Position numbers and translations under genes: made by a program
The notes under the pieces: generated by a model
What the model was told of the DNA's origin: nothing
Databases searched by the model: none
What the model saw: only the letters and a program-made list of their open reading frames with translations
Source of the DNA: an uncultured Collinsella sp.
GTDB taxonomy: Bacteria > Actinomycetota > Coriobacteriia > Coriobacteriales > Coriobacteriaceae
NCBI GenBank assembly: GCA_900757235.1
Contig: CAAENB010000174.1
Span: 1-5,783 of the forward strand
Direction: 5' to 3'
DNA: 5,783 bases
Shown: one piece after another, positions 1-5,113 of the stretch
Numbering within the stretch: the stretch's first letter is position 1
Layout: every line of letters begins with the position of its first letter

Positions 1-21
1 GCCGGAGGCTTCAAGTTCGAT

Positions 22-98
22 TGGTGCGGCGTATAGGATTCGAACCTATGACGTTCTGATTCGTAGTCAGACCCTCTATCCAGCTGAGGTAACGCCGC
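22..98 (-). tRNA. tRNA-Arg (anticodon ACG)
   Basis: The reverse complement folds as a complete tRNA. The acceptor stem is GCGGCGT/ACGCCGC, the D-stem is CCTC/GAGG around AGCTGGATA, and the anticodon stem is TCTGA/TCAGA with loop CTACGAA. The T-stem is ATAGG/CCTAT with loop TTCGAAT, the discriminator is A73, and a CCA end is encoded at 24-22. The loop gives anticodon ACG, which after A-to-I editing at position 34 is expected to read CGU, CGC and CGA arginine codons. No intrinsic terminator is visible in the 21 nt left downstream. Confidence 0.97.
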
Positions 99-108
99 AG
101 CGCAAGAC

Positions 109-139
109 ATATAAAACCACTTTAGCTTATTGGAGTCAA
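109..139 (-). promoter_or_regulatory. Promoter for tRNA-Arg
   Basis: On the minus strand a TTGACT -35 box (139-134) is followed about 18 nt later by the A+T-rich TTTTATAT (116-109), which can hold the -10 box. Transcription would then start a few nt before the tRNA 5' end at 98, as is usual for tRNA genes. The exact -10 hexamer is uncertain. Confidence 0.55.
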
Positions 140-175
140 GCACAATCTCAAACTTTTTTGTGGAACGCAGTTTTG

Positions 176-553
176 TCATGCTGCTCCGCATATACCGCCA
201 TTCCCCATACGATCGATTGGCTTTTCGATCACGTCAAACTTGGCATCAAGTTCCCTCAGGAGTGATCTCACCCGCTGGGCGCAATCATAATCGGCAAACG
301 AGATGCTCAGCATGCGCGCGGCCTGGTTGGAAGTCCCAACTCCATAGAAGTGCTCCAGCGCCACAAGTCCCTCGTGCGTCACAAAGGTCTCGACCACATG
401 CGGCGACTCCTCAAAGCACCATTGTGTCAACGGACCCTCACTCGTCTGCCGAACCACCAGGCCGCCCATGCCAGACGGCTCACACGTTACAAGCAGGTAC
501 TCCCCGCCCTCGTCGCTCTCAAACAAAACCACCCGCTCGTCAAACAATTCCAT
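176..553 (-). CDS. Conserved-looking hypothetical protein, 125 aa
   Basis: I do not recognise this family. The start is the ATG at 553-551, preceded by a strong purine-rich ribosome binding site (AGGAAGGGG, about 5 nt before the ATG); the stop is TGA at 178-176. The protein is acidic and soluble, with no signal peptide or membrane segment. The N-terminal half (residues 1-60) alternates hydrophobic and polar residues as beta strands do. Residues 88-107 (YDCAQRVRSLLRELDAKF) look like an amphipathic helix, and the tail is glycine-rich (117-123). Cysteines are at 24, 46, 91 and 122, but not in CxxC pairs, so a zinc site is not evident. It lies downstream of the serS terminator and upstream of tRNA-Arg, both on the same strand, and seems to be a single-gene unit. 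An ORF on the opposite strand over the same bases is arginine-rich and has no ribosome binding site. Confidence 0.8.
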   Translation of the reverse strand: MELFDERVVLFESDEGGEYLLVTCEPSGMGGLVVRQTSEGPLTQWCFEESPHVVETFVTHEGLVALEHFYGVGTSNQAARMLSISFADYDCAQRVRSLLRELDAKFDVIEKPIDRMGNGGICGAA

Positions 554-586
554 CGCATCCCCTTCCTCTCGCTCTTATCTAGTAAA

Positions 587-614
587 AGCATAGCAGGTAG
601 ATGACTGTATACAG
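587..614 (-). promoter_or_regulatory. Probable extended -10 promoter with palindrome, upstream of the 125-aa gene
   Basis: On the minus strand, TGCTATGCT (595-587) fits an extended -10 box (TGn + TATGCT). It would give a leader of about 25-30 nt before the ATG at 553. No good -35 box is visible. Instead a perfect 10-bp palindrome, CTGTATACAG (605-614), sits where a -35 or an operator would be. Confidence 0.4.
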
Positions 615-673
615 AACTTATGTTCGTGTGTTTTCTATTGAGCTGTCCGGGCGACATGGTATGGGCTGCGCAC

Positions 674-702
674 AAAATAGGGCGCCCCAGATGGAGCGCC
701 CT
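674..702 (-). terminator. Intrinsic terminator of serS
   Basis: Read on the minus strand, AGGGCGCTCC pairs with GGGGCGCCCT around the loop ATCT (10 bp, one T-G wobble). The T-rich ATTTTG follows at once. It begins 23 nt after the serS stop codon. Confidence 0.88.
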
Positions 703-725
703 TGCAAATCGCTTGTGCGTCTAAG

Positions 726-2009
726 TTACGCGACCGGCTCGATCTTCTCGAGGCCGCCCATGTAGGGACGCAGGACCTCGGGGATCGTGATGGTGTCGTC
801 GGCGTTCTGGTAGTTCTCCAGAATGGCAGCCATGGTACGGCCAGCCGGCAGGCCGGAACCGTTGAGGGTGTGCAGATAGCGCGAACCCTTGAAGTTCTCG
901 GGGTCGCGATACTTGATGTTGGCGCGACGGGCCTGGAAGTCACCGCAGTTGGAGCAGGAGCTGATCTCCTTGTAGGCGTTGTAGCTCGGCAGCCAGACCT
1001 CGATGTCGTAGGTCTGACGGGCAGAGAAGCCCAAGTCGCCGGTGCACAGGCTAATCACGCGATACGGAAGGCCCAGCTGCTGCAGCAGGTACTCGGCCTC
1101 GGCGGTCATGCTCTCGAGCTCCCCGTCGGACTCCTCCGGCTTAGCGAACTTGACCATCTCGACCTTGTCGAACTCGTGCTGACGGATGATGCCACGGGTG
1201 TCGCGACCGGCGGAACCGGCCTCCTCGCGGAAGCAGGGGGTGAAGGCAGTGTAGCGGCGCGGCAGGGTGTCGGCGTCGAGGACCTCACCGGCGTGCAGGT
1301 TGGTGAGCACGACCTCGGCGGTAGGGATCAGGAAGTTGTCGCCCGAGACGTGATAGGCGTCGTCCTCAAACTTGGGCAGCTGGCCCGTACCGAACATGGT
1401 CTGACGCTTGACGACGATGGGCGGCCACCACTCCTTGAAGCCACGGCTCGTGTGCGTGTCCAGGAAGAAGTTGATAAGGGCGCGCTCCAGGCGGGCACCG
1501 GCGCCACCGAGAACGGTGAAGCGGCTGCCGGAGAGCTTGTTGCCACGCTCGAAGTCGAGGATGCCCAGATTGGTGCCCAGATCCCAGTGCGGCTTAAAGT
1601 CAAAGTCGAACTCGCGCGGGGTGCCCCAGCGGCGACGCTCGATGTTCTCGTCCTCGTCCTTACCGTACGGGGTGGCCTCGCACGGAATGTTGGGCAGGTG
1701 AGCCATGAAGTCGTACTGCTCCTGCTCAAGAGCGGTACGGCGCTCGGCCAGACCGTCGATCTTCTCGTTGACGGCGCGCACGGCCTCCTTGGCGGCCTCG
1801 GCCTCGTCCTTCTTGCCCTCCTTCATCAGGGCGCCAATCTTCTTGGACTCGGCGTTGCGCGTGGCCTGGAGCTCCTCAACCTCGGTGATGACGGCACGAC
1901 GCTCGTCGTCGAGCTCAAAGAACTTCTCGCGATCCCAAGACGTCTGGCGATTTGCCATGGCGGTATCGATGGCATCGGGGTTCTCGCGAACAAACTTGAT
2001 ATCAAGCAT
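726..2009 (-). CDS. serS: Seryl-tRNA synthetase (serine--tRNA ligase), 427 aa
   Basis: This cytoplasmic class II synthetase charges tRNA-Ser (and tRNA-Sec where present) with serine, using ATP. The N-terminal tRNA-binding arm, a long antiparallel coiled coil, covers about residues 28-102 and is rich in E, K, R and A. The catalytic domain follows. It has the serine-binding TAE loop (230-232), motif 2 with FREEAGSAGRDT (260-271) and RQHEFDK, SSCSNCGDFQARR (350-362), and motif 3 GSGLPAGRTMAAILENYQ (384-401) with its invariant arginine R391. The length is normal for bacterial SerS. I chose the ATG at 2009-2007 because it gives the family's usual MLDIKFVRENPD start and has GGAGG 5 nt upstream; an in-frame ATG 27 nt further out has neither. 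The leader is about 50 nt, too short for a T-box riboswitch. The gene diverges from the small membrane protein gene. A full-length antisense ORF over it reflects codon bias. Confidence 0.98.
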   Translation of the reverse strand: MLDIKFVRENPDAIDTAMANRQTSWDREKFFELDDERRAVITEVEELQATRNAESKKIGALMKEGKKDEAEAAKEAVRAVNEKIDGLAERRTALEQEQYDFMAHLPNIPCEATPYGKDEDENIERRRWGTPREFDFDFKPHWDLGTNLGILDFERGNKLSGSRFTVLGGAGARLERALINFFLDTHTSRGFKEWWPPIVVKRQTMFGTGQLPKFEDDAYHVSGDNFLIPTAEVVLTNLHAGEVLDADTLPRRYTAFTPCFREEAGSAGRDTRGIIRQHEFDKVEMVKFAKPEESDGELESMTAEAEYLLQQLGLPYRVISLCTGDLGFSARQTYDIEVWLPSYNAYKEISSCSNCGDFQARRANIKYRDPENFKGSRYLHTLNGSGLPAGRTMAAILENYQNADDTITIPEVLRPYMGGLEKIEPVA

Positions 2010-2038
2010 TAGATCCTCCGGCGATATACATTCCATTT

Positions 2039-2050
2039 AGGTTGCAACCT
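2039..2050. promoter_or_regulatory. Perfect 12-bp palindrome in the serS leader (possible operator)
   Basis: AGGTTGCAACCT reads the same on both strands. It lies between the proposed serS start of transcription and its ribosome binding site, and overlaps the upstream side of the divergent plus-strand promoter. It could be a repressor site acting on both genes, but I cannot name a regulator. Confidence 0.35.
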
Positions 2051-2076
2051 TGTACATGTATGGGCAAGTATATACT
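2050..2076 (+). promoter_or_regulatory. Possible promoter of the small membrane protein gene
   Basis: A good TATACT -10 box lies at 2071-2076. The best -35 candidate, TTGTAC (2050-2055), is only 15 nt away, which is short, so this promoter may be weak or need an activator. It overlaps the serS promoter head-on. Confidence 0.35.
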
Positions 2077-2101
2077 TATGAGCGTTTACGACCCAACTCA
2101 A
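2066..2101 (-). promoter_or_regulatory. Probable serS promoter
   Basis: On the minus strand a TATACT -10 box (2072-2067) has TTGGGT (2096-2091) 18 nt upstream as its -35. The -10 lies inside the perfect palindrome AAGTATATACTT (2066-2077), so the plus strand carries TATACT too, four bases away (2071-2076). The implied serS leader is about 50 nt. Confidence 0.5.
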
Positions 2102-2120
2102 CTACGCAAGAAGGCACCCA

Positions 2121-2294
2121 ATGGACGCAGTTTTTTCCTTTTTGTTTGGCACCCGCACCGGTTTTGCCATCCTTTTCGCCGGCGGCATCCTGCTGTTTGC
2201 GATTCTTGCCTTTGTAATGGAGAAGCGCACCCATAAGATGTACGTCGACCGCGGACCCAAGTCCGAGGATGAGGAAGACAGCTTCTGGGACTAA
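2121..2294 (+). CDS. Small single-pass membrane protein, 57 aa, unknown function
   Basis: This is the only plus-strand gene in the window. The start is the ATG at 2121, with AAGAAGG six nt upstream; the stop is TAA at 2292-2294. After a short N-terminus (MDAVFSFLFGTRT) comes one hydrophobic segment at about residues 14-33, rich in A, I, L, F and G. A basic patch follows (EKRTHK, 34-39). By the positive-inside rule this puts the C-terminus in the cytoplasm. The tail is strikingly acidic and ends in an aromatic residue (SEDEEDSFWD, 48-57). There is no cleavage site, so it is an anchored protein. It is divergent from serS and convergent with proC. Its own ribosome binding site, clean start and stop, and terminator-like hairpins just after the stop argue that it is a real gene despite its size. 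I do not recognise a named family. Confidence 0.75.
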   Translation: MDAVFSFLFGTRTGFAILFAGGILLFAILAFVMEKRTHKMYVDRGPKSEDEEDSFWD

Positions 2295-2336
2295 CCTGCC
2301 AAAAAGGGCCAAGTTTATTTTGGTCGGTTTTATCTG
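2293..2336 (+). repeat. 44-bp terminator-like repeat, copy 1 (after the small membrane gene)
   Basis: The repeat starts on the last two bases of the TAA stop codon. AACCTGCCAAAA pairs with TTTTGGTCGGTT (one mismatch and one wobble), followed by TTTTAT, so it can act as a weak intrinsic terminator. An inverted copy lies at 2408-2451 with about 35 of 44 bases identical. Confidence 0.65.
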
Positions 2337-2347
2337 GGCAAACGCAA

Positions 2348-2388
2348 GCGCCCCGCAACCGGTAACGATCCGGTTGCGGGGCGCTTTT
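2348..2388 (+). terminator. Strong intrinsic terminator between converging genes
   Basis: GCGCCCCGCAACCGG pairs perfectly (15 bp) with CCGGTTGCGGGGCGC around the loop TAACGAT, and TTTT follows on the plus strand. It ends the small membrane gene's transcript. On the minus strand the tail is not T-rich (TTGCGTTTG), so it mainly works in the plus direction but may also slow readthrough from proC. Confidence 0.88.
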
Positions 2389-2407
2389 CGCACATACGAC
2401 AAACCCG

Positions 2408-2451
2408 CAGGAAAAACCTGCCAAAATAAACCTGTCCCTAAATGGCAGGTT
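2408..2451 (-). repeat. 44-bp terminator-like repeat, copy 2 (after proC)
   Basis: This is the inverted copy of the repeat at 2293-2336. It keeps AACCTGCC, GTTTATTTTGG and GGTTTT, and like copy 1 it begins at the stop codon of the gene it follows. Confidence 0.65.
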
Positions 2452-2453
2452 TT
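2411..2453 (-). terminator. Intrinsic terminator of proC
   Basis: On the minus strand AAAACCTGCCA (2453-2443) pairs perfectly (11 bp) with TGGCAGGTTTT (2423-2413) across a 19-nt loop, and the T-run continues to 2412. The stem includes two bases of the proC TAA stop codon. The large loop makes it weaker than the serS terminator. Confidence 0.65.
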
Positions 2454-3222
2454 ACTGGAGAGTTGCGTCGATTGCCTTGACTAGGGCGCTGCGCATGCCG
2501 GCGTCCTCGAGCGCGACGACGCCCTTGATGGTGGCACCGCCGGGCGAGCACACGGCATCCTTCATCGCCGCAGGATGCTGACCGGTTGCGAGCTGCAGCT
2601 TTGCCGTACCCAGCACCATCTGGCTCACAATGCGATAGGCATCGGCGCGAGGAATACCGTGTTTGACGGCCGCATCGCCCAGGGCCTCGATCGCCATGGC
2701 GACAAATGCCGGAGCGCAACCGCCCACGGTGCCGCCCACAAACAGCAGGCTCGTATCGAGCTCGACGACAGCGCCAAGCTTACCGAGCAGGTCGAGCACA
2801 ACAGCACGCTGCTCGCCGTTGAGCGTAGAGGACTTCTCGCAGGCGATGACACCCTCGCCCACCGAAACCGGTGTGTTGGGCACCGTCGAGATATGCGCGA
2901 CGCCCGACAGGACCTGCTCCCACTTGGCACTGTCCCAGGTCCAGGCAACCGACAGAACGACCTTTTTGGCAAGAGCATCCTTGAGCGGGGCGAATACCTT
3001 CTCGATCATGTACGGTTTGACCGCAGCGACCACGATATCGGATGCGGCGACAACCTCGGCGGCATCATGGCAAGCGGCCATCCCACGCGCCTCGCAGCGC
3101 TCAACCAGTGCGTCGTAGCGACCCGCACAGGCGCACATGTCGCTCGCAGCTACACCGGCAGCGATCCAGCCATCAGCCATAGCGCTCGCCATATTGCCAA
3201 AACCGACAAATCCAATCTTCAT
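2452..3222 (-). CDS. proC: Pyrroline-5-carboxylate reductase, 256 aa
   Basis: ProC catalyses the last step of proline synthesis, reducing 1-pyrroline-5-carboxylate to proline with NAD(P)H in the cytoplasm. The N-terminal Rossmann fold begins MKIGFVGFGNMASAM (1-15), with the dinucleotide-binding GxGxM. It continues with AVKP (67-70) and PNTP (115-118). The C-terminal dimerisation and substrate domain has GGTVGGCAPAF (163-173), then HPAAMKDAVCSPGGATIKG (216-234) with the ProC signature, and ALEDAGMRSA (237-246). The length is slightly below the usual 260-275. The start is the ATG at 3222-3220 with AGAGGA 9 nt upstream. One oddity: the stretch after the VVLS strand reads VAWTWD (92-97), where many ProC proteins have a glycine-containing AAG turn. 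The gene is 73 nt behind rlmH with no strong terminator between them, so co-transcription is likely. Confidence 0.96.
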   Translation of the reverse strand: MKIGFVGFGNMASAMADGWIAAGVAASDMCACAGRYDALVERCEARGMAACHDAAEVVAASDIVVAAVKPYMIEKVFAPLKDALAKKVVLSVAWTWDSAKWEQVLSGVAHISTVPNTPVSVGEGVIACEKSSTLNGEQRAVVLDLLGKLGAVVELDTSLLFVGGTVGGCAPAFVAMAIEALGDAAVKHGIPRADAYRIVSQMVLGTAKLQLATGQHPAAMKDAVCSPGGATIKGVVALEDAGMRSALVKAIDATLQ

Positions 3223-3295
3223 ATCTCATAGTCCTCTCAGACACGCTCTTCAAAACGAAAGCTATTGTCCCACGCCATTGTTTCGTATTGCCGAC

Positions 3296-3766
3296 CTATT
3301 TGTGATACGGCTCGCCTCGGCTGATCTTGCAGGCGCGATAGATTTGCTCCAGCAGCACCACGCGCGCCAAGTTATGCGGCAAGGTAATACGTCCAAAGCT
3401 GAGCATCTCGTCGGCTCGTGCGCGCACGTCATCGCTCACGCCGTCCGATCCGCCAATCACAAAGGCGATGTCGCTGTTACCACGCAGCATAAGATCATCG
3501 AGCCGCGCCGAAAACTCCTCGCTCGAGCGCTCTTTGCCCTCAATGGCCAGCAGGATCACATGCGCTCGAGACGGCAAGGCAGCAAGAATCGCCGCCCCCT
3601 CCTTGTCGCGCGCGGCATCCACGCCGCCCGCCTTGGCCGGGTCGATATCGGCCACCTCGCGGATATCAACCTTGGCATAGGCACCTAGGCGCTTGGTGTA
3701 CTCAGCGCACGCGTCCTTCCAAAAGCGCTCCTTGAGCTTACCGACGCAAACGACGGTGTATTTCAC
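3296..3766 (-). CDS. rlmH: 23S rRNA (pseudouridine1915-N3)-methyltransferase RlmH, 156 aa
   Basis: RlmH is a SPOUT-class, SAM-dependent enzyme that methylates N3 of pseudouridine 1915 in helix 69 of 23S rRNA, acting on assembled 70S ribosomes. The length is typical. Visible motifs are the start MKYTVVCVGKLKE, LLAIEGKERSSEEFSARL (72-89), FVIGGSDGVSDDV (102-114), and the C-terminal knot LPHNLARVVLLEQIYRACKI (129-148), ending RGEPYHK (150-156). The PYHK end is a family hallmark. The start codon is GTG (3766-3764), chosen because it gives the conserved N-terminus and has AAGGAG about 9 nt upstream. That ribosome binding site lies in the last codons of the upstream SPFH gene, whose stop is 6 nt before this start, so translation is probably coupled. 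proC follows 73 nt downstream. Confidence 0.97.
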   Translation of the reverse strand: MKYTVVCVGKLKERFWKDACAEYTKRLGAYAKVDIREVADIDPAKAGGVDAARDKEGAAILAALPSRAHVILLAIEGKERSSEEFSARLDDLMLRGNSDIAFVIGGSDGVSDDVRARADEMLSFGRITLPHNLARVVLLEQIYRACKISRGEPYHK

Positions 3767-3772
3767 GCGTGT

Positions 3773-4711
3773 CTACTCCTTCGACTCGTTCTGAACCTTG
3801 CCGGCGGTCAGCATCTGCTCGAACATCGAGGCCGACTGCGAGAAATCGCTCGGCAGCACGACCGTCGAGGTTTTACCCGTGCGAGCAAACTCCGTCATCA
3901 TCTCGGACCACTGCGTAAACATGAACAGCAGGTTGGCCTCGTCGTTGCCGACACCCGTCTCCTGGATAATCTCGAGCGAATCTTTGATACCCAGCGCGAT
4001 GGCCTTGCGCTGGTTGGCGATGCCCTCGCCCGCCTTTTCCATAGCCTCAGCCTCGGCGGTCGCCTCGGTGACGCGCTTGATGCGGTCTGCCTCAGCGAGC
4101 TCCTGTGCCGCAGCGCGCTTGCGCTGGGCGGCGTTGATGTCGTTCATGGAGTTCTCGACCTCGGTCGGCAGTGCGATTTTGGTGATGAGCGTCGACACGA
4201 GGGTGAAGCCGTAGGCGGCCATCTGCTCGGACACGGTGGCATTAACGTCCTTGGCGATGTCGTCCTTCTTGGCAAAGACCTCATCGAGTGTGTAGACGGG
4301 AATCGAAGAGCGCAGGGCGTCGGTGATGAAGTCACGCATCTGGTCGACGGGCTCCTGCAGCATATAGTAGCTCTTGTAGATGCCCGAATCTGCCGGGCCG
4401 GCACCCATGTCATAGCTCACGTGGTACTGAGCAGAGACCTCAAGGCCGATGGTCACGTTGTCCTGGGTCTTAACGTCGATGCCAAAACCGTTTTTCATGG
4501 TGCGCAGACTCACCGTGGCGGCCTTGCGGTCGATCACGGGCACCTTCATGTGGAAGCCCGCGTTGACGATACGATTGAACTTACCCAAGCGCTCGATGAT
4601 CACAGCGTGCTGCTGCTCAACGACATAACAGGCGTTGGGGAGCAGGAGCAACAGGATGATGATGGGAATCAAAAGGCTGGTAAGGGCGGCGATGATACCG
4701 GAAAACAGCAT
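3773..4711 (-). CDS. SPFH/Band 7 (stomatin/HIR-like) membrane protein, 312 aa
   Basis: SPFH proteins form large membrane-anchored rings that organise membrane microdomains or control proteases; the substrate here is unknown. An N-terminal hydrophobic anchor covers about residues 3-24. The Band 7 domain follows (about 28-205), with VVEQQHAVIIERLGKF (30-45), NAGFHMKVPVIDR (50-62), KTQDNVTIGLEVSAQYHV (81-98), SIPVYTLDEVFAKKDDIAK (136-154) and AYGFTLVSTLITKI (166-179). An alanine- and glutamate-rich helix (about 192-240) follows, as in oligomerising SPFH proteins, then ANQRKAIALGIKDSL (232-246). The KTQDNV, DDIAK, AYGF and RQAI-like pattern resembles plant and bacterial hypersensitive-induced-reaction (HIR) proteins more than HflK/HflC. 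I chose the ATG at 4711-4709: it starts just before the anchor and has AGAGGAGA upstream. In-frame ATGs further out would place 10-28 uncharacteristic residues before the anchor. It is the likely first gene of an SPFH-rlmH-proC unit. Confidence 0.93.
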   Translation of the reverse strand: MLFSGIIAALTSLLIPIIILLLLLPNACYVVEQQHAVIIERLGKFNRIVNAGFHMKVPVIDRKAATVSLRTMKNGFGIDVKTQDNVTIGLEVSAQYHVSYDMGAGPADSGIYKSYYMLQEPVDQMRDFITDALRSSIPVYTLDEVFAKKDDIAKDVNATVSEQMAAYGFTLVSTLITKIALPTEVENSMNDINAAQRKRAAAQELAEADRIKRVTEATAEAEAMEKAGEGIANQRKAIALGIKDSLEIIQETGVGNDEANLLFMFTQWSEMMTEFARTGKTSTVVLPSDFSQSASMFEQMLTAGKVQNESKE

Positions 4712-4742
4712 GGTCTCTCCTCTGATAGGCACACATGGCATT

Positions 4743-4771
4743 AGGATACCCGCACGAAGCAGCTGTGTGAC
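4743..4771 (-). promoter_or_regulatory. Tentative promoter of the SPFH-rlmH-proC unit
   Basis: On the minus strand TATCCT (4748-4743) lies 17 nt after GTCACA (4771-4766); each matches consensus at about four positions. It falls between the SPFH start and the inverted-repeat element, where a promoter is expected, but the boxes are weak. Confidence 0.25.
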
Positions 4772-4787
4772 ACCAACAAGAGGACCC

Positions 4788-5006
4788 GTGGTCAAAAAAG
4801 GCCAAATATGAGTACTGTTACCAGTTTAGTAACAGCGTATTTGGGTCAAAATCGTCTCTTTGAACCCGAAGTCTATCGAAATTACTTCATTTTGTCTCAA
4901 GGTTGAGCCAAATTAGCGTACATCTGTTGCGTAAAATGAGCAAAAATGGCTTCGTGAAATGTCTCTATTTTCGTGACAGTACTCATATTTGCCACTTTTT
5001 GACCAC
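4788..5006. mobile_element. MITE-like 219-bp element with 34-bp terminal inverted repeats
   Basis: The left end (4788-4821) and the reverse complement of the right end (5006-4973) match at 30 of 34 positions. Both begin GTGGTCAAAAA and both contain AAATATGAGTACTGT. The interior is A+T-rich compared with the genes around it. The centre is nearly palindromic (CTCAA-GG-TTGAG, 4896-4907), and a small hairpin (CTGTTAC/GTAACAG) lies just inside the left end. No transposase is encoded and no clear target-site duplication flanks it. The pattern fits a non-autonomous mobile element or a large REP/BIME-like hairpin. Confidence 0.65.
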
Positions 5007-5059
5007 AGGGGCATCTACCGCGCAAAATCGATAGGTCAAATCTGCCAAAAACGGCCCGT

Positions 5060-5088
5060 AAAAGAGCTCCCATTGCTGGGAGCTCTTT
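5060..5088 (-). terminator. Second copy of the tRNA-Leu terminator
   Basis: On the minus strand AAAGAGCTCCCA pairs perfectly (12 bp) with TGGGAGCTCTTT around GCAA, ending in TTTT. It is part of the 49-bp repeat and would stop transcripts that read through the first terminator. Confidence 0.7.
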
Positions 5089-5113
5089 CATTTAATGGTG
5101 CGGGCGAAAGGAC
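5065..5113 (-). repeat. 49-bp direct repeat, copy A: tRNA-Leu 3' end plus terminator (truncated tRNA)
   Basis: This is an exact copy of 5254-5302. On the minus strand it holds the last 18 nt of tRNA-Leu (5113-5096: part of the T-stem, the 3' acceptor strand and CCA), a short spacer and the terminator hairpin. The rest of the tRNA is missing, so it is a tRNA remnant. Such remnants often mark integration at a tRNA 3' end, but no integrase is present. Confidence 0.85.

Noticed and set aside
130..582. A 150-codon plus-strand frame over the 125-aa gene
   Set aside because: The product is rich in R, P, S and H with no ribosome binding site; the minus-strand frame has a strong site and balanced composition.
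702..2012. A 436-codon open frame on the plus strand opposite serS
   Set aside because: It mirrors serS almost exactly and results from G+C-rich codon use; its protein is a repetitive V/L/G/A-rich string with no domain, and serS is certain.
2010..2120. T-box riboswitch upstream of serS
   Set aside because: The leader is only about 50 nt and has no specifier stem or T-box motif.
2076..2424. Two overlapping 108-codon minus-strand frames opposite the small membrane gene
   Set aside because: Both run through terminator hairpins and the divergent promoter, lack ribosome binding sites and have no recognisable domain.
2575..3231. Long plus-strand frames opposite proC, rlmH and the SPFH gene
   Set aside because: All are antisense shadows of confidently assigned genes.
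3223..3295. A terminator between rlmH and proC
   Set aside because: The best stem, ACGAAA/TTTCGT, is 6 A+T-rich pairs with a 20-nt loop, too weak to claim.
4897..5091. A 64-codon minus-strand frame crossing the inverted-repeat element
   Set aside because: It starts inside the tRNA-Leu terminator repeat and crosses the element boundary; at most its last 29 codons belong to the element, reported as a low-interest finding.
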